11,871 nucleotides of DNA from an uncultured Acidobacteriota bacterium (GCA_946480545.1 CAMLKY010000024.1:1-11871); one strand, 5' to 3'. Numbered from the stretch's first letter, positions 1 to 6,819 are shown. Numbers and translations: made by a program. Notes: a model not told the origin generated them from the letters alone.

Positions 1-1533
1 CTCACCAATCGCTGCAACATGATGTGCGATCCGTGCTTCATGGACGCGAACCAGGTGGGCTTCGTGCACGAGCTTTCAATGGAAGATGTGCAGGAGATCC
101 TCGACAACGCGATCCAGATCAAGCCGCGTCGCCAGATGTCGGTGCAGTACTCGGGTGGTGAGCCGACGCTATCGCCGCATTTCCTCGAGGCTATCCGCTA
201 CGCACGCAAGGTTGGATACAACTCCGTGCAGGCCGCAACCAACGGTATCGAATTCGCGAAGTCGAAAGAATTTTGCCGCGAGGCTGCTGAAGCCGGACTC
301 CGCTTCGTGTATCTGCAGTTCGACGGTATCGGCAACGATGCCAACTCGCACCGCCAGATCGGCAACCTGTTCGATGTGAAGCTTCGTGCGATCAACAATC
401 TTCACGAAGCCGGCGTCGATATCATTCTCGTCACCACGCTCGTCAACGGGATCAACAACGACCAGGTCGGATCGATCATCCGCTTTGCGTTGGAGAACCC
501 GAAGAAGATCTCGTTTATCGCATTCCAGCCGGTGTCGTTCACCGGCCGCGACGAGCAGATCACCGAGCAGCGTCGCCTGCAGCAGCGTTACACGCTTGCT
601 CACCTGGCGCATGACGTAAAGGGACAGGTCGGAATCACCGAGCCGACACGTGACTGGTTCCCGCTTTCACTGATGGGTGCGTTCGCGGATTTCGCCGACG
701 TCGTCCACGGGCCGGAAAGCGATTGGGGACAGGTCAGCTGCGGCTGCCACCCGAACTGCGGTGTCGGCACGGCGGTGATGGTCAACAAGAACACGAAAGA
801 GATGGCACCGGTTCCGCAGTTCCTGAACATTCAGGGCCTGGTGACCGACATGCAGCACATCACGGATACGAATCGCGGCAAGTGGTTTTCGAATATCATG
901 ATGGGACTCGCACTTCTCAAGAACTACAACCCGTACGGTGCTCCGAACTCCCTGACGCTCGGCGGCATCTTGAAGAAGTTCGATAAGTCGTTCGGTCTTT
1001 CGGGTAAGGATTACGGAAAGGTCGGACCCGATCGTACATTCGAAGACATCGAGAAGCGTCGTCAGGATCCGTGGAACTTCCTCTTCATCGCAGGCATGTG
1101 GTTCCAGGATCTCTTCAACTACGACTTCCGCCGCACCGAGATGTGCATCATCCCGTACGGCACGCAGGAAGGCGAGATCAGCTTCTGTGCATATAACACC
1201 GGCATCGGCTGGCGTAACATCATCGAGCACATGCACCAGAACGCAACGGTAGCCCAGTGGTACAAAGACCACGGCCGCCACGAAGTCTTCGCTCGCGGCA
1301 AGCATGTTGAGCTGGGAACGACCGAGCACAACCTTGTGCTAAACGAGATCGACCTCCAACGTCCGAACAAACCGGAAATGGAAGGCCCCAAAACCGCCGC
1401 CGAAGAAATGCAAATGATGCGTAAGCTCTACAACCAAATGGTCCTCGAAAAGAACCAGATCAAGGGCGACAACCTTGTGCAGATCGGTGGACTGAAGAAG
1501 TCGAAGGATAAAGAAATGGCGGTGGCAGAATAG
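1..1533 (+). CDS. Radical SAM enzyme, COG1964/Tes (MJ0619)-like, 5'-truncated by window edge
   Basis: The frame is already open at base 1, so the true start lies upstream; 510 residues are visible. Residues 5, 9 and 12 form the CxxxCxxC motif (C-N-M-M-C-D-P-C) that binds the SAM-cleaving [4Fe-4S] cluster, and SGGEPT at about 51-56 is the SAM-binding GGE motif. A further cysteine group (C247, C249, C253) and late cysteines (C382, C396) suggest additional Fe-S ligation, as in the tetraether synthase family, which carries several clusters. The stretches around LVTTLVNGINN and FQPVSFTGR resemble COG1964 proteins. Characterised relatives join lipid tails (archaeal Tes; bacterial membrane-spanning lipid synthases, reported in Acidobacteriota among others). 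A role in making diabolic-acid-type membrane-spanning lipids is therefore plausible but inferred. Family membership is fairly sure; the substrate is not. The gene ends at TAG 1531-1533, directly in a heptamer repeat, and is followed by a terminator. Confidence 0.85.
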   Translation, partial: LTNRCNMMCDPCFMDANQVGFVHELSMEDVQEILDNAIQIKPRRQMSVQYSGGEPTLSPHFLEAIRYARKVGYNSVQAATNGIEFAKSKEFCREAAEAGLRFVYLQFDGIGNDANSHRQIGNLFDVKLRAINNLHEAGVDIILVTTLVNGINNDQVGSIIRFALENPKKISFIAFQPVSFTGRDEQITEQRRLQQRYTLAHLAHDVKGQVGITEPTRDWFPLSLMGAFADFADVVHGPESDWGQVSCGCHPNCGVGTAVMVNKNTKEMAPVPQFLNIQGLVTDMQHITDTNRGKWFSNIMMGLALLKNYNPYGAPNSLTLGGILKKFDKSFGLSGKDYGKVGPDRTFEDIEKRRQDPWNFLFIAGMWFQDLFNYDFRRTEMCIIPYGTQEGEISFCAYNTGIGWRNIIEHMHQNATVAQWYKDHGRHEVFARGKHVELGTTEHNLVLNEIDLQRPNKPEMEGPKTAAEEMQMMRKLYNQMVLEKNQIKGDNLVQIGGLKKSKDKEMAVAE

Positions 1534-1561
1534 TAAATAGTAAATCGTCAATCGTAAATAG
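1531..1561. repeat. Heptanucleotide tandem repeat tract (STRR-like) 1
   Basis: Four units of a 7-bp repeat are visible: TAGTAAA, TAGTAAA, TCGTCAA, TCGTAAA, then TAG. The first unit begins exactly at the stop codon of the radical SAM gene. The tract resembles the short tandemly repeated repetitive sequences described in cyanobacteria. It lies between stop codon and terminator hairpin, the same layout as the tracts at 4989-5023 and 6932-6954. Confidence 0.8.
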
Positions 1562-1594
1562 AAAGCCCGTGAGCGATCGCGGGCTTTACTATTT
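1562..1594 (+). terminator. Rho-independent terminator after the radical SAM gene
   Basis: An 11-bp stem (AAAGCCCGTGA, 1562-1572, with TCGCGGGCTTT, 1577-1587; one T-G wobble) closes a GCGA tetraloop. A T-rich tail follows (TTTACTATTTG). The core hairpin is nearly identical to the one after the M56/BlaR1 gene at 6911-6930. Confidence 0.88.
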
Positions 1595-1907
1595 GTCCCG
1601 CTCCAGTCCAGCGGAGCCCGCAGTGACAACATTCGCGGGTCCGGAAGAGCCGCTCGCGGTCGAGGACAGGACCTGCGGAAACTACCCGAGCCATTTATAC
1701 AATCCTTCAACTACGTGATTCCGAATGGTCACACGCATGCCACTCGAGTCAGTACCACCGGCGTGAGCGGGTGGGCTAGGCGACGGTAACCCAAAATGAG
1801 ATCGTCGAGTGCTCCATGCCACATGTAATGTTTCGTCGCTTCACGCCATATCACATTAGAGACCGTTAGGCGGAACTAATGCCCGGCCGTCTTTGTAGAA
1901 AAACACC
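1595..1907. other. Non-coding interval with no gene seen
   Basis: Between the first terminator and the ribosome binding site of the next gene I see no convincing CDS; open frames here are short or antisense extensions. Apart from the REP-like hairpin at 1755-1774, I can identify nothing with confidence. The promoter of the 1921 gene should lie here, but no good -35/-10 pair stands out. Confidence 0.5.
1753..1776. repeat. REP-like hairpin (candidate dispersed palindrome)
   Basis: CCACCGGC (1755-1762) pairs with GCGGGTGG (1767-1774) around a GTGA (GNRA-type) loop, with one internal G-G mismatch. It is a compact imperfect palindrome with no T tail, in an intergenic region, which fits a REP/RAYT-type dispersed element. 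I see only one copy in this window, so the repeat status is an inference. Confidence 0.4.
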
Positions 1908-1913
1908 AAGGAG
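1908..1913 (+). promoter_or_regulatory. Strong ribosome binding site fixing the start at 1921
   Basis: AAGGAG is followed by a 7-nt spacer and ATG at 1921-1923. The in-frame ATG at 1879 has no such site and would add 14 residues of unlikely composition, so 1921 is preferred. Confidence 0.85.
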
Positions 1914-1920
1914 AATTCAA

Positions 1921-2586
1921 ATGCGCCATTTTTCTGATAGAGCTTTGCTCGACGCTCCAACTTCTGACGCAGCTCGATTGATCGATTTTGAGACCGCGAA
2001 GGTTGTCCCCGGTTTCATCAACGATACGTGGATCCTGGTCGTGACCGGCACCAAGCCGTACTTGAACATGAAGGTCGAGCTCGTGCCGATGATCTATATC
2101 GACCGTCCGGAATACTGGAAGATTGAGATCGTTGGGATCCTTCCGGGAATCGGACTTCCCGCCCTCGGTCCGTACGCTACACACCTGGATCTGACGGGCG
2201 TTACCGGAACAAGAGGGATCGAACTGGTGGGTGCGACGAAATCCTTAAAGATCGATGTGCCGCCCGGATCCGAATCTTCCGGAAACATTGGCTTCTGGAC
2301 CGCCGCCATCGACAACTCCGGCGCGAAGCCTCAAATCATTGTCATCGGCCGCTTCCCAACCAACGGTGAGGAACCAGTATTCGAGCTAACCAAGGCCGAG
2401 CCACAGGGCACCAATCCCACGGAGCTGATTCTGGAACTGCGATTCGGCGACCTCGTCGACCCCAAGGGCTCTGGTGAGGGTACCGCACGCTATGAAGCTA
2501 TCGCTGACGAAACAAGCCCCTACCGCACAGTCCTCATCCGCGACCCCAACGGAAGGACGATAGCGAATGTGGAGGTTGTTCGATAG
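1921..2586 (+). CDS. Hypothetical protein, 221 aa, unrecognised family
   Basis: I do not recognise this protein. From the ATG at 1921 (AAGGAG 7 nt upstream) it has 221 residues, with no signal peptide, no transmembrane segment and no cysteine or metal-site signature. Residues about 25-130 are rich in alternating hydrophobic residues, aromatic residues, Gly and Pro (for example GFINDTWILVVTGTKPYLNM and LPGIGLPALGPY), which suggests a beta-sandwich or other beta-rich fold. The C-terminal third is more polar and also strand-like (TELILELRF, YRTVLIRD). It is probably cytoplasmic. It stands alone: a 333-bp gap upstream and about 300 bp to a convergently oriented broken gene. Coding reality is supported by the strong ribosome binding site and by composition like its neighbours. 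No function is proposed. Confidence 0.8.
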   Translation: MRHFSDRALLDAPTSDAARLIDFETAKVVPGFINDTWILVVTGTKPYLNMKVELVPMIYIDRPEYWKIEIVGILPGIGLPALGPYATHLDLTGVTGTRGIELVGATKSLKIDVPPGSESSGNIGFWTAAIDNSGAKPQIIVIGRFPTNGEEPVFELTKAEPQGTNPTELILELRFGDLVDPKGSGEGTARYEAIADETSPYRTVLIRDPNGRTIANVEVVR

Positions 2587-2890
2587 ATCGGTCGCCCCGT
2601 CTGTAAATCAACGGACGTCTAGAGACTATCGCGGGCGGGCACGCCAAACTCGACGCCGAGCACGTCCCGCCCTAAACCAGATAGACCTGACCCGTCCGCA
2701 CCGATCTCGAAGAAACCTAAAGTAAGTGCTTGAATTGCATGAAAGCCATTTCCTCGATATCGCCCGTTCAATCTCAGATTCGTTTACAAGGACCATGAAG
2801 CTACCGCAGCCCCACGAAACGAATCAGACGATCGCGAAGAATAATCGGGACGTGGAAAATCTGACGCTGGTTCTTCTCGGTGTGAGTTGT
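2587..2890. other. Convergent intergenic region with a long GC hairpin, no gene
   Basis: The region separates the + gene ending at 2586 from the - strand S33 pseudogene ending at 2891. The main structure is a hairpin: GGGCGGG (2633-2639) pairs with CCCGCCC (2666-2672), extended by ACG/CGT across a one-base bulge. The loop contains a nested CTCG/CGAG mini-stem. No T tract follows on either strand, so it is not a standard intrinsic terminator. The + frame that opens at 2726 and runs to 3316 is antisense to the S33 copy and is not taken as a gene. Confidence 0.5.
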
Positions 2891-3942
2891 TCACCGGCCA
2901 TCCGGGCGGGTTATTTTCCTGGCTTCGGGCGGGAAACTTCCCTTCAGAAATGTTTCGACGGCGGGAAAGAACTTGTCGGCTTGCTCGACGTGGGACATGT
3001 GACCGGATCTGTCGAACAACAACAGGCGAGCATTCGGGTAGCCGGCGGCCCAGAATTCGGACGCGCGTTGCGGAATGACGTCCGCGACGCCGTGGATAAC
3101 CAGCACGGGCGCTTTTACCTCGCCGAGCTTGGATACGAGATTGTAGTCGCCCAAGCTGTTCCAGATATGCGTATTCACCGTTCTCTGTTGGCGGATTGCG
3201 TCCTTCCCTCCGGAACACACGTCGCCTTTGAAACCGATATCGAGGCTGCGCCCGTACGTGTAAGTCGTCAACACCATCGTAAAGAACTCACGACACACTG
3301 CGACCGGGTCGTCTGATTTTTCCCAGCTCGCGAAGAGCCGCTTCGCTCGCTCGCGCTGTTCGGGTTTGTAGAGTTGTTCAGTCCGCCGGGAGATCTCGTC
3401 GATCATGTCGTCGGTGTCCGGACAGCGGGCCATCATCGTCGGCGCTGGGGCGAGCGGCGCGCGATCATGACGTCCATGAACTCTTTCATCGGCGGGGCCG
3501 AACTATCAAGCACCAGGCGCTCGACACGCTCCGGATGCGCGATGGCGTACAGCGAGATCAGCAGACCGCCCCACGAGTTCCCGAACAGGCTCATTTTTTC
3601 CAGCTTGAAATGCTTCCGCAGCGCGTCCAGATCGGCGACGTGTTTTTCGTAACCCAGCTCGTCAGCATCTTTGACGAGATCGGACCGACCGTTGCCCCGC
3701 TGGTCGTAGTAGATAACGCGACGCCCTTTAGCGAGCGGCTCCATATCCGGGCGGATCGATTCGAGCGAATTCGCCGGCCCGCCGTGGACCATGACCAGAG
3801 TCTCCGGTCCGCTGCCGACTATCTTGTAAAAGATCCGGACCTTATCGGGTGTGACGATGTAACCTTCCGCCGGATCCTGCGCATGCACGCACACGACCGC
3901 AAACACCAACGCCAGCACTAACGTTGAAAGACTGTTCTTCAT
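2891..3942 (-). pseudogene. Secreted S33 (proline iminopeptidase-like) alpha/beta hydrolase, frame-disrupted copy A
   Basis: A paralogue of the intact gene at 5770-6762 is split into two frames. The N half (3942 to TGA at 3433-3435) has a signal peptide (MKNSLS...VHAQ), HGGP, DQRGNGRS and the nucleophile motif GNSWGG. The C half (open from 3436) has the acid residue in VIHGVADVIP, the histidine in SGHMSH and the conserved tail ETFLKGSFP. Catalytic residues are thus divided between the fragments. ATG at 3942 is preferred over GTG at 3951, because GAGG at 3951-3954 is spaced 8 nt from the ATG. Compared with copy B, the break coincides with about 62 extra bp bounded by 13-bp direct repeats (3400-3412 and 3462-3474); removing them restores frame and an ungapped alignment. 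The N-half stop overlaps an ATG of the C half (ATGA), so coupled translation of two fragments is possible but speculative. Confidence 0.82.
3400..3474. repeat. Direct repeats bounding a 62-bp insertion in S33 copy A
   Basis: CGATCATGTCGTC (3400-3412) and CGATCATGACGTC (3462-3474) match at 12 of 13 positions and are 62 bp apart. Since 62 leaves remainder 2 on division by 3, the segment accounts exactly for the frame change between the two halves. Removing it makes the protein align without gaps to copy B from FMD to YKPEQ. Confidence 0.65.
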
Positions 3943-3967
3943 TCGTTTCACCTCAGCGATTATTTGT

Positions 3968-4002
3968 GTTCTGGGGAAAGCGATCAGATCGTCGACATCA
4001 TA
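3968..4002 (-). promoter_or_regulatory. Candidate -10 and conserved leader of S33 copy A
   Basis: On the minus strand TATGAT (4002-3997) is followed 16 nt later by CTTTCCCC (3980-3973) and then AGAAC. The same elements, with nearly the same spacing, precede the intact paralogue at 6785-6819. No good -35 box is visible. Conservation between paralogues, not promoter consensus alone, supports it. Confidence 0.45.
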
Positions 4003-4144
4003 CCACCGCCGTCGACGGAGGAGAGTCCACTATTCGCAGCGAGCAGGAACTCGGCTCGTGCTCTCAGGACTAATACACCGACCGCGTGGATATTGTGACA
4101 ATGCACCCGGTAGATAACACCTTCCGGATGAGTGACCGAAAGTT

Positions 4145-4873
4145 TCATCTCCAGATAGAGCCTGCGGATGCCGTGGCTTGTTCCCGCCAGCGATCCTCGT
4201 TTACCCCGAAGACGAGCAGCCAGAAGATTTGCACCAGTGCTCCGAGAAGCGCGACGCCGGCGATGATCGGGAACAGGCGGAATGCGACGGGTGGATATAG
4301 AAAGACGAGCCATCCGAGGTTTGCGACGATTCCGATCACGCCAAGGAATCGCGGAAGAAAATTGGACTTCAGGATCAGATACGATTCGAGAAGCCCCGCG
4401 ACTCCGAAAAACACCAGACCGATGATAGGACCTTCGTTATTTATTTTTAGCGAGAGCATTGCCATCGCCTGCGTTTGTTCGGCGGTGAAGACGTTCGATG
4501 TATCACCGAGGACAAGAAGCGGAACGACATAAAAGAGGCGGCTCATCGTTTTGATGACGATGCCGGCGATGTTTAGGAACAGCGATACGCGTGCGACGGT
4601 TCGGCTGACAGGCTTGAGAAGATCGTAGAAGAGGACCGTCATCACGACCTGGCATATCATCTCGATCAGGTAGACCGCGAACCCCGCCCGGAAGAACGTC
4701 TCGTTCGTCAGGATATTGTTCGTCGTCGCCGCCGCGTCACCCGCGACGATGAGCGAGCTGCTAATAAAACCTTCAGCGATGATTCCGCCGACAGTGGTCA
4801 ATAGAAAGAAGATCCCGACCAATCTCGCCTTGGCCTTGGGGGATATCTCGCGAATGGTTGCCGCTGTTTCCAT
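4145..4873 (-). CDS. DUF4386 family multi-pass membrane protein
   Basis: A 242-residue, very hydrophobic protein with about six membrane segments (roughly 17-39, 63-86, 92-122, 146-167, 173-194, 198-223). The block RAGFAVYLIEMICQVVMTV followed by LFYDLLKPVSR is characteristic of DUF4386, as is the length. The family has no established biochemical role; inner-membrane location is the safe statement. ATG 4871-4873 is preceded by AGGA with a 7-nt spacer (minus strand). A TATAGA at 4927-4922 could be its -10, but no clear -35 is seen. It sits downstream of the terminator of the 5024-5596 gene, so it probably has its own promoter, and 202 bp lie between its stop and the start of the broken S33 copy. 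No terminator hairpin follows it. Confidence 0.88.
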   Translation of the reverse strand: METAATIREISPKAKARLVGIFFLLTTVGGIIAEGFISSSLIVAGDAAATTNNILTNETFFRAGFAVYLIEMICQVVMTVLFYDLLKPVSRTVARVSLFLNIAGIVIKTMSRLFYVVPLLVLGDTSNVFTAEQTQAMAMLSLKINNEGPIIGLVFFGVAGLLESYLILKSNFLPRFLGVIGIVANLGWLVFLYPPVAFRLFPIIAGVALLGALVQIFWLLVFGVNEDRWREQATASAGSIWR

Positions 4874-4949
4874 ATTTGGGTCCTGCTTTCGGGAGGATTA
4901 CGGTTACCGCGGCGGCGAGGTTCTATATTTTTCTCACCCCGAAGTCTAA

Positions 4950-4980
4950 ATAGAAAACCCGCGACCTGATCGCGGGCTCT
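4950..4980 (-). terminator. Intrinsic terminator after the 5024-5596 membrane protein gene
   Basis: On the minus strand CCCGCGA (4976-4970) pairs with TCGCGGG (4964-4958) around a 5-nt loop, followed by TTTTCTATTT. The stem is the same sequence family as the hairpins at 1562-1587 and 6911-6930. Confidence 0.85.
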
Positions 4981-4988
4981 TTATCTTC

Positions 4989-5023
4989 AATCCAAAATCC
5001 AAAATCTAAAATCCAAAATCGAA
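4989..5023. repeat. Heptanucleotide tandem repeat tract (STRR-like) 2
   Basis: Five 7-bp units are visible: AATCCAA, AATCCAA, AATCTAA, AATCCAA, AATCGAA. The tract abuts the stop codon (5024-5026) of the minus-strand gene and precedes its terminator. Confidence 0.88.
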
Positions 5024-5596
5024 TTAGCTGTTCCGCAGCCATGGCTCAACGCGGCGTTTTATCACGCCGTTCTCGGCGTAGATCACGAGTGTGGTTGGGA
5101 CAAACTTCGGCTCCTCGGGCTGCGGCAGCGACCGGTATGTACGACGCGGTTTGTAAGCAGCTCGGGTGAATCTCGTTCTGTATTGAATGGCCCGGCTGTT
5201 TCGGCGAACACCGGTGATAACGTCGGCACCCTCAGATGGCGAGAACACGTCGAAGCTGACCGGCGTCTGAGCTTCGACCGGCACAGTCTCGTGCTCCTCC
5301 GCGGGTGCGACTTCCGCAACCTCGCGCGAATCGCTCATCTCGATCAGGATCGCGCTCACAAGCACCATCGCCATCATCACCAGGGCGCCGCTGCCCGCAA
5401 GCAGAAAGCGGCGAAACCATACCGGCTGGCTCCGCCTTGTCCAGCGAAACTGCGGAGCAGGTTCATCACGGACGAGCGGGTTGAGTATCTCCACTTCACC
5501 GGTCAGTTGCAGATAGACCGGGAGCGGAGGTTTGGACGCAACCTTGGGGGCAGGCTTAGCAATAAAGTCGTTGAGGCTTTCGTCTGGTTTTCGCAT
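5024..5596 (-). CDS. Hypothetical single-pass membrane protein, 190 aa
   Basis: I do not recognise this family. From ATG 5594-5596 the protein has 190 residues: a Pro/Lys-rich N-terminal region (1-50), a basic stretch (51-63, with R51, R54, R55, R62, R63), one transmembrane helix at about 64-86, an acidic Glu/Val-rich linker (88-112), and a C-terminal region with many Arg and Tyr (130-190). The positive-inside rule puts the N-terminus in the cytoplasm and the C-terminal half in the periplasm. The layout recalls TonB-like or other linker-anchored envelope proteins, but no TonB motif is present. The longer start at 5704 lies in the GC-rich repeat-like tract and gives an implausible extension; the chosen start has only a weak ribosome binding site (AAAGAAG, 3-nt spacer). 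The gene is followed directly by a heptamer tract and a terminator, which supports its being a real transcription unit end. Confidence 0.68.
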   Translation of the reverse strand: MRKPDESLNDFIAKPAPKVASKPPLPVYLQLTGEVEILNPLVRDEPAPQFRWTRRSQPVWFRRFLLAGSGALVMMAMVLVSAILIEMSDSREVAEVAPAEEHETVPVEAQTPVSFDVFSPSEGADVITGVRRNSRAIQYRTRFTRAAYKPRRTYRSLPQPEEPKFVPTTLVIYAENGVIKRRVEPWLRNS

Positions 5597-5681
5597 GTAC
5601 TTCTTTGGTAGTTCCTGGGGATGAAGGCCGATTAATTGTACCGATTGAAAACGGATCTGTCGAGATTTTTGATGCCCGGGG

Positions 5682-5713
5682 CGCGGAGCGGGATGCGGAG
5701 ACACGGAACACGG
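5682..5713. repeat. Weak GC-rich heptad-like tract
   Basis: CGCGGAG, CGGGATG, CGGAGAC and ACGGAAC form a degenerate 7-bp periodicity next to the AT-rich tract at 5732-5787. It is only loosely repetitive, so I list it with low confidence. Confidence 0.35.
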
Positions 5714-5724
5714 CCTCGAGGCCG
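5711..5724. other. Perfect 14-bp palindrome between S33 gene and membrane protein gene
   Basis: CGGCCTCGAGGCCG is a perfect palindrome able to form a 5-bp stem with a TCGA loop. It lies just past the 3' repeat tract of the S33 gene (minus strand). There is no T tract, so a terminator role is uncertain. Confidence 0.5.
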
Positions 5725-5731
5725 AAACTTC

Positions 5732-5787
5732 GATTCACGATTCACGATTCACGATTCACGATTTACGATTCACCATTTACGATTTAC
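5732..5787. repeat. Heptanucleotide tandem repeat tract (STRR-like) 3, overlapping a gene end
   Basis: Eight 7-bp units: four GATTCAC, then GATTTAC, GATTCAC, CATTTAC and GATTTAC. The minus-strand S33 gene runs into it: its TGA stop (5770-5772) and last five codons (VNRKW) are made of repeat units. Confidence 0.92.
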
Positions 5788-6762
5788 TTTCACCGCCTCG
5801 GTCGGGAAGCTTCCCTTCAGGAATGTCTCAACCGCCGGAAACAATATTTCGGGCGTCTCGGCTTGGGATAGGTGTCCGGACTTTTCAATCACGAATAACC
5901 GCGCGTTCGGGTAACCGTATGCCCAGAACTCTGAGCTCCGAATCGGGATGACGTCACTCGCACCGTGTATTACCAGAACCGGAGCTTTCACCGCCGGGAG
6001 CTTCGGTGTCAGGTCAAACTGACCCAAGCTTCGCCACGCCTGGGCGTTTACCGCACGCTGCTGGCGGAGGGTCTCGATCGGGCCGGCGCATACATCGCCT
6101 TTGAACGGGATGTTGAGCGTCTGCGAGTACGTGTACACGGTCAAGACCATCGTGTAGAACTCGCGGCAAATCGGCAGCGGGTCGGTTGCCTTAAGCCAGT
6201 TCTCTGATCTCTCGCTGCTCCTCACCCGTTCCAACTGCTCCGGCTTGTAAATTTTGTTCATCCGCATCGAGATCACATCCTGCATCTCATCCATAAACCA
6301 GTGCGCCGGCGCGGCCGGATGATGAAGCACCATCCGCTCGATGCGATCGGGATGTGCAACTGCATACAATGAGGCGAGCAGCCCGCCCCACGAGTTTCCG
6401 AACAACGTCATTTTTTCGAGCTTGAAATGCTGCCGGACAGCTTCGAGGTCCGCGACATGATTCTCGTAGCCGAGTTTGCTGCCGTCTTTGATCAGTTGCG
6501 AACGGCCCTGGCCGCGCTGGTCGTAATAGATCACACGGCGGTTCTTCGCAAGCGGCGTGAGATCGGCACGGATCGATTCCAAAGTATTCCCCGGCCCGCC
6601 ATGCACCATCACGAGCGTCTCTGGCCCCGTCCCCTCAATCTTGTAAAAGATCCGCACCTTATCCGGCGTTGTGATGTAGCCTTCACTCGCTTCCTGCGCC
6701 GTCGCAGCGACGGCCGAACTCAATAGAACGAACGCGACGAGAAACGCTTTGTACTTCTTCAT
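5770..6762 (-). CDS. Secreted S33 (proline iminopeptidase-like) alpha/beta hydrolase, intact copy B
   Basis: 330 residues. An N-terminal signal peptide (about 1-23, ending AATAQ) directs export. The alpha/beta-hydrolase core is complete: oxyanion motif HGGPG (54-58), DQRGQGRS (81-88), nucleophile Ser124 in GNSWGG, Asp270 in VIHGASD and His297 in KSGHLS. This pattern is that of peptidase family S33 (prolyl aminopeptidase-like). The length is normal for the family; the cap domain lies at about 150-230. Release of N-terminal proline from peptides is the family activity, but these exported members may act on other substrates. ATG 6760-6762 is preceded by GAGGA with a 4-nt spacer (minus strand). 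The C-terminus (VNRKW and the stop) is encoded by a heptamer repeat tract. Its leader matches that of broken copy A, so the two arose by duplication including the regulatory region. Confidence 0.9.
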   Translation of the reverse strand: MKKYKAFLVAFVLLSSAVAATAQEASEGYITTPDKVRIFYKIEGTGPETLVMVHGGPGNTLESIRADLTPLAKNRRVIYYDQRGQGRSQLIKDGSKLGYENHVADLEAVRQHFKLEKMTLFGNSWGGLLASLYAVAHPDRIERMVLHHPAAPAHWFMDEMQDVISMRMNKIYKPEQLERVRSSERSENWLKATDPLPICREFYTMVLTVYTYSQTLNIPFKGDVCAGPIETLRQQRAVNAQAWRSLGQFDLTPKLPAVKAPVLVIHGASDVIPIRSSEFWAYGYPNARLFVIEKSGHLSQAETPEILFPAVETFLKGSFPTEAVKVNRKW

Positions 6763-6784
6763 ATGATCCTCGTTTTTGAGTCAG

Positions 6785-6819
6785 GTTCGGGGAAAGTTGG
6801 CCAGAACGCCGGTATCATA
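6785..6819 (-). promoter_or_regulatory. Candidate -10 and conserved leader of S33 copy B
   Basis: On the minus strand TATGAT (6819-6814) is followed 17 nt later by CTTTCCCC (6796-6789) and GAAC, matching the leader at 3968-4002. No convincing -35 hexamer is seen. The ATG is 57 nt from the start of TATGAT. Confidence 0.45.

Noticed and set aside
169..1710. Several long minus-strand frames opposite the radical SAM gene
   Set aside because: They are antisense shadows of a GC-rich coding region; the + frame carries all recognisable motifs.
1865..1871. GTTAGGC, resembling an integron attC core site close before a gene start
   Set aside because: No matching partner core (RYYYAAC) or inner L''/L' pairing was found upstream, no integrase is in the window, and the gene is not followed by a similar site.
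2726..3316. 196-codon open frame on the + strand
   Set aside because: It lies antisense to the clearly recognisable S33 hydrolase copy and has no ribosome binding site or family-like composition.
3433..3436. Programmed frameshift or two genuine overlapping genes in S33 copy A
   Set aside because: There is no slippery heptamer, and the catalytic triad is split between the halves; an inserted segment or indel explains the break better. The ATGA overlap is noted as a curiosity.
5597..5704. Longer N-terminus of the single-pass membrane protein (start at 5704)
   Set aside because: The extension is encoded by the GC-rich repeat-like tract and has atypical composition; the ATG at 5596 is the better choice, though its ribosome binding site is weak.
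4989..5787. Short regular repeats as a possible CRISPR array
   Set aside because: The units are 7 bp with no spacers and no cas genes; they are simple tandem repeats.
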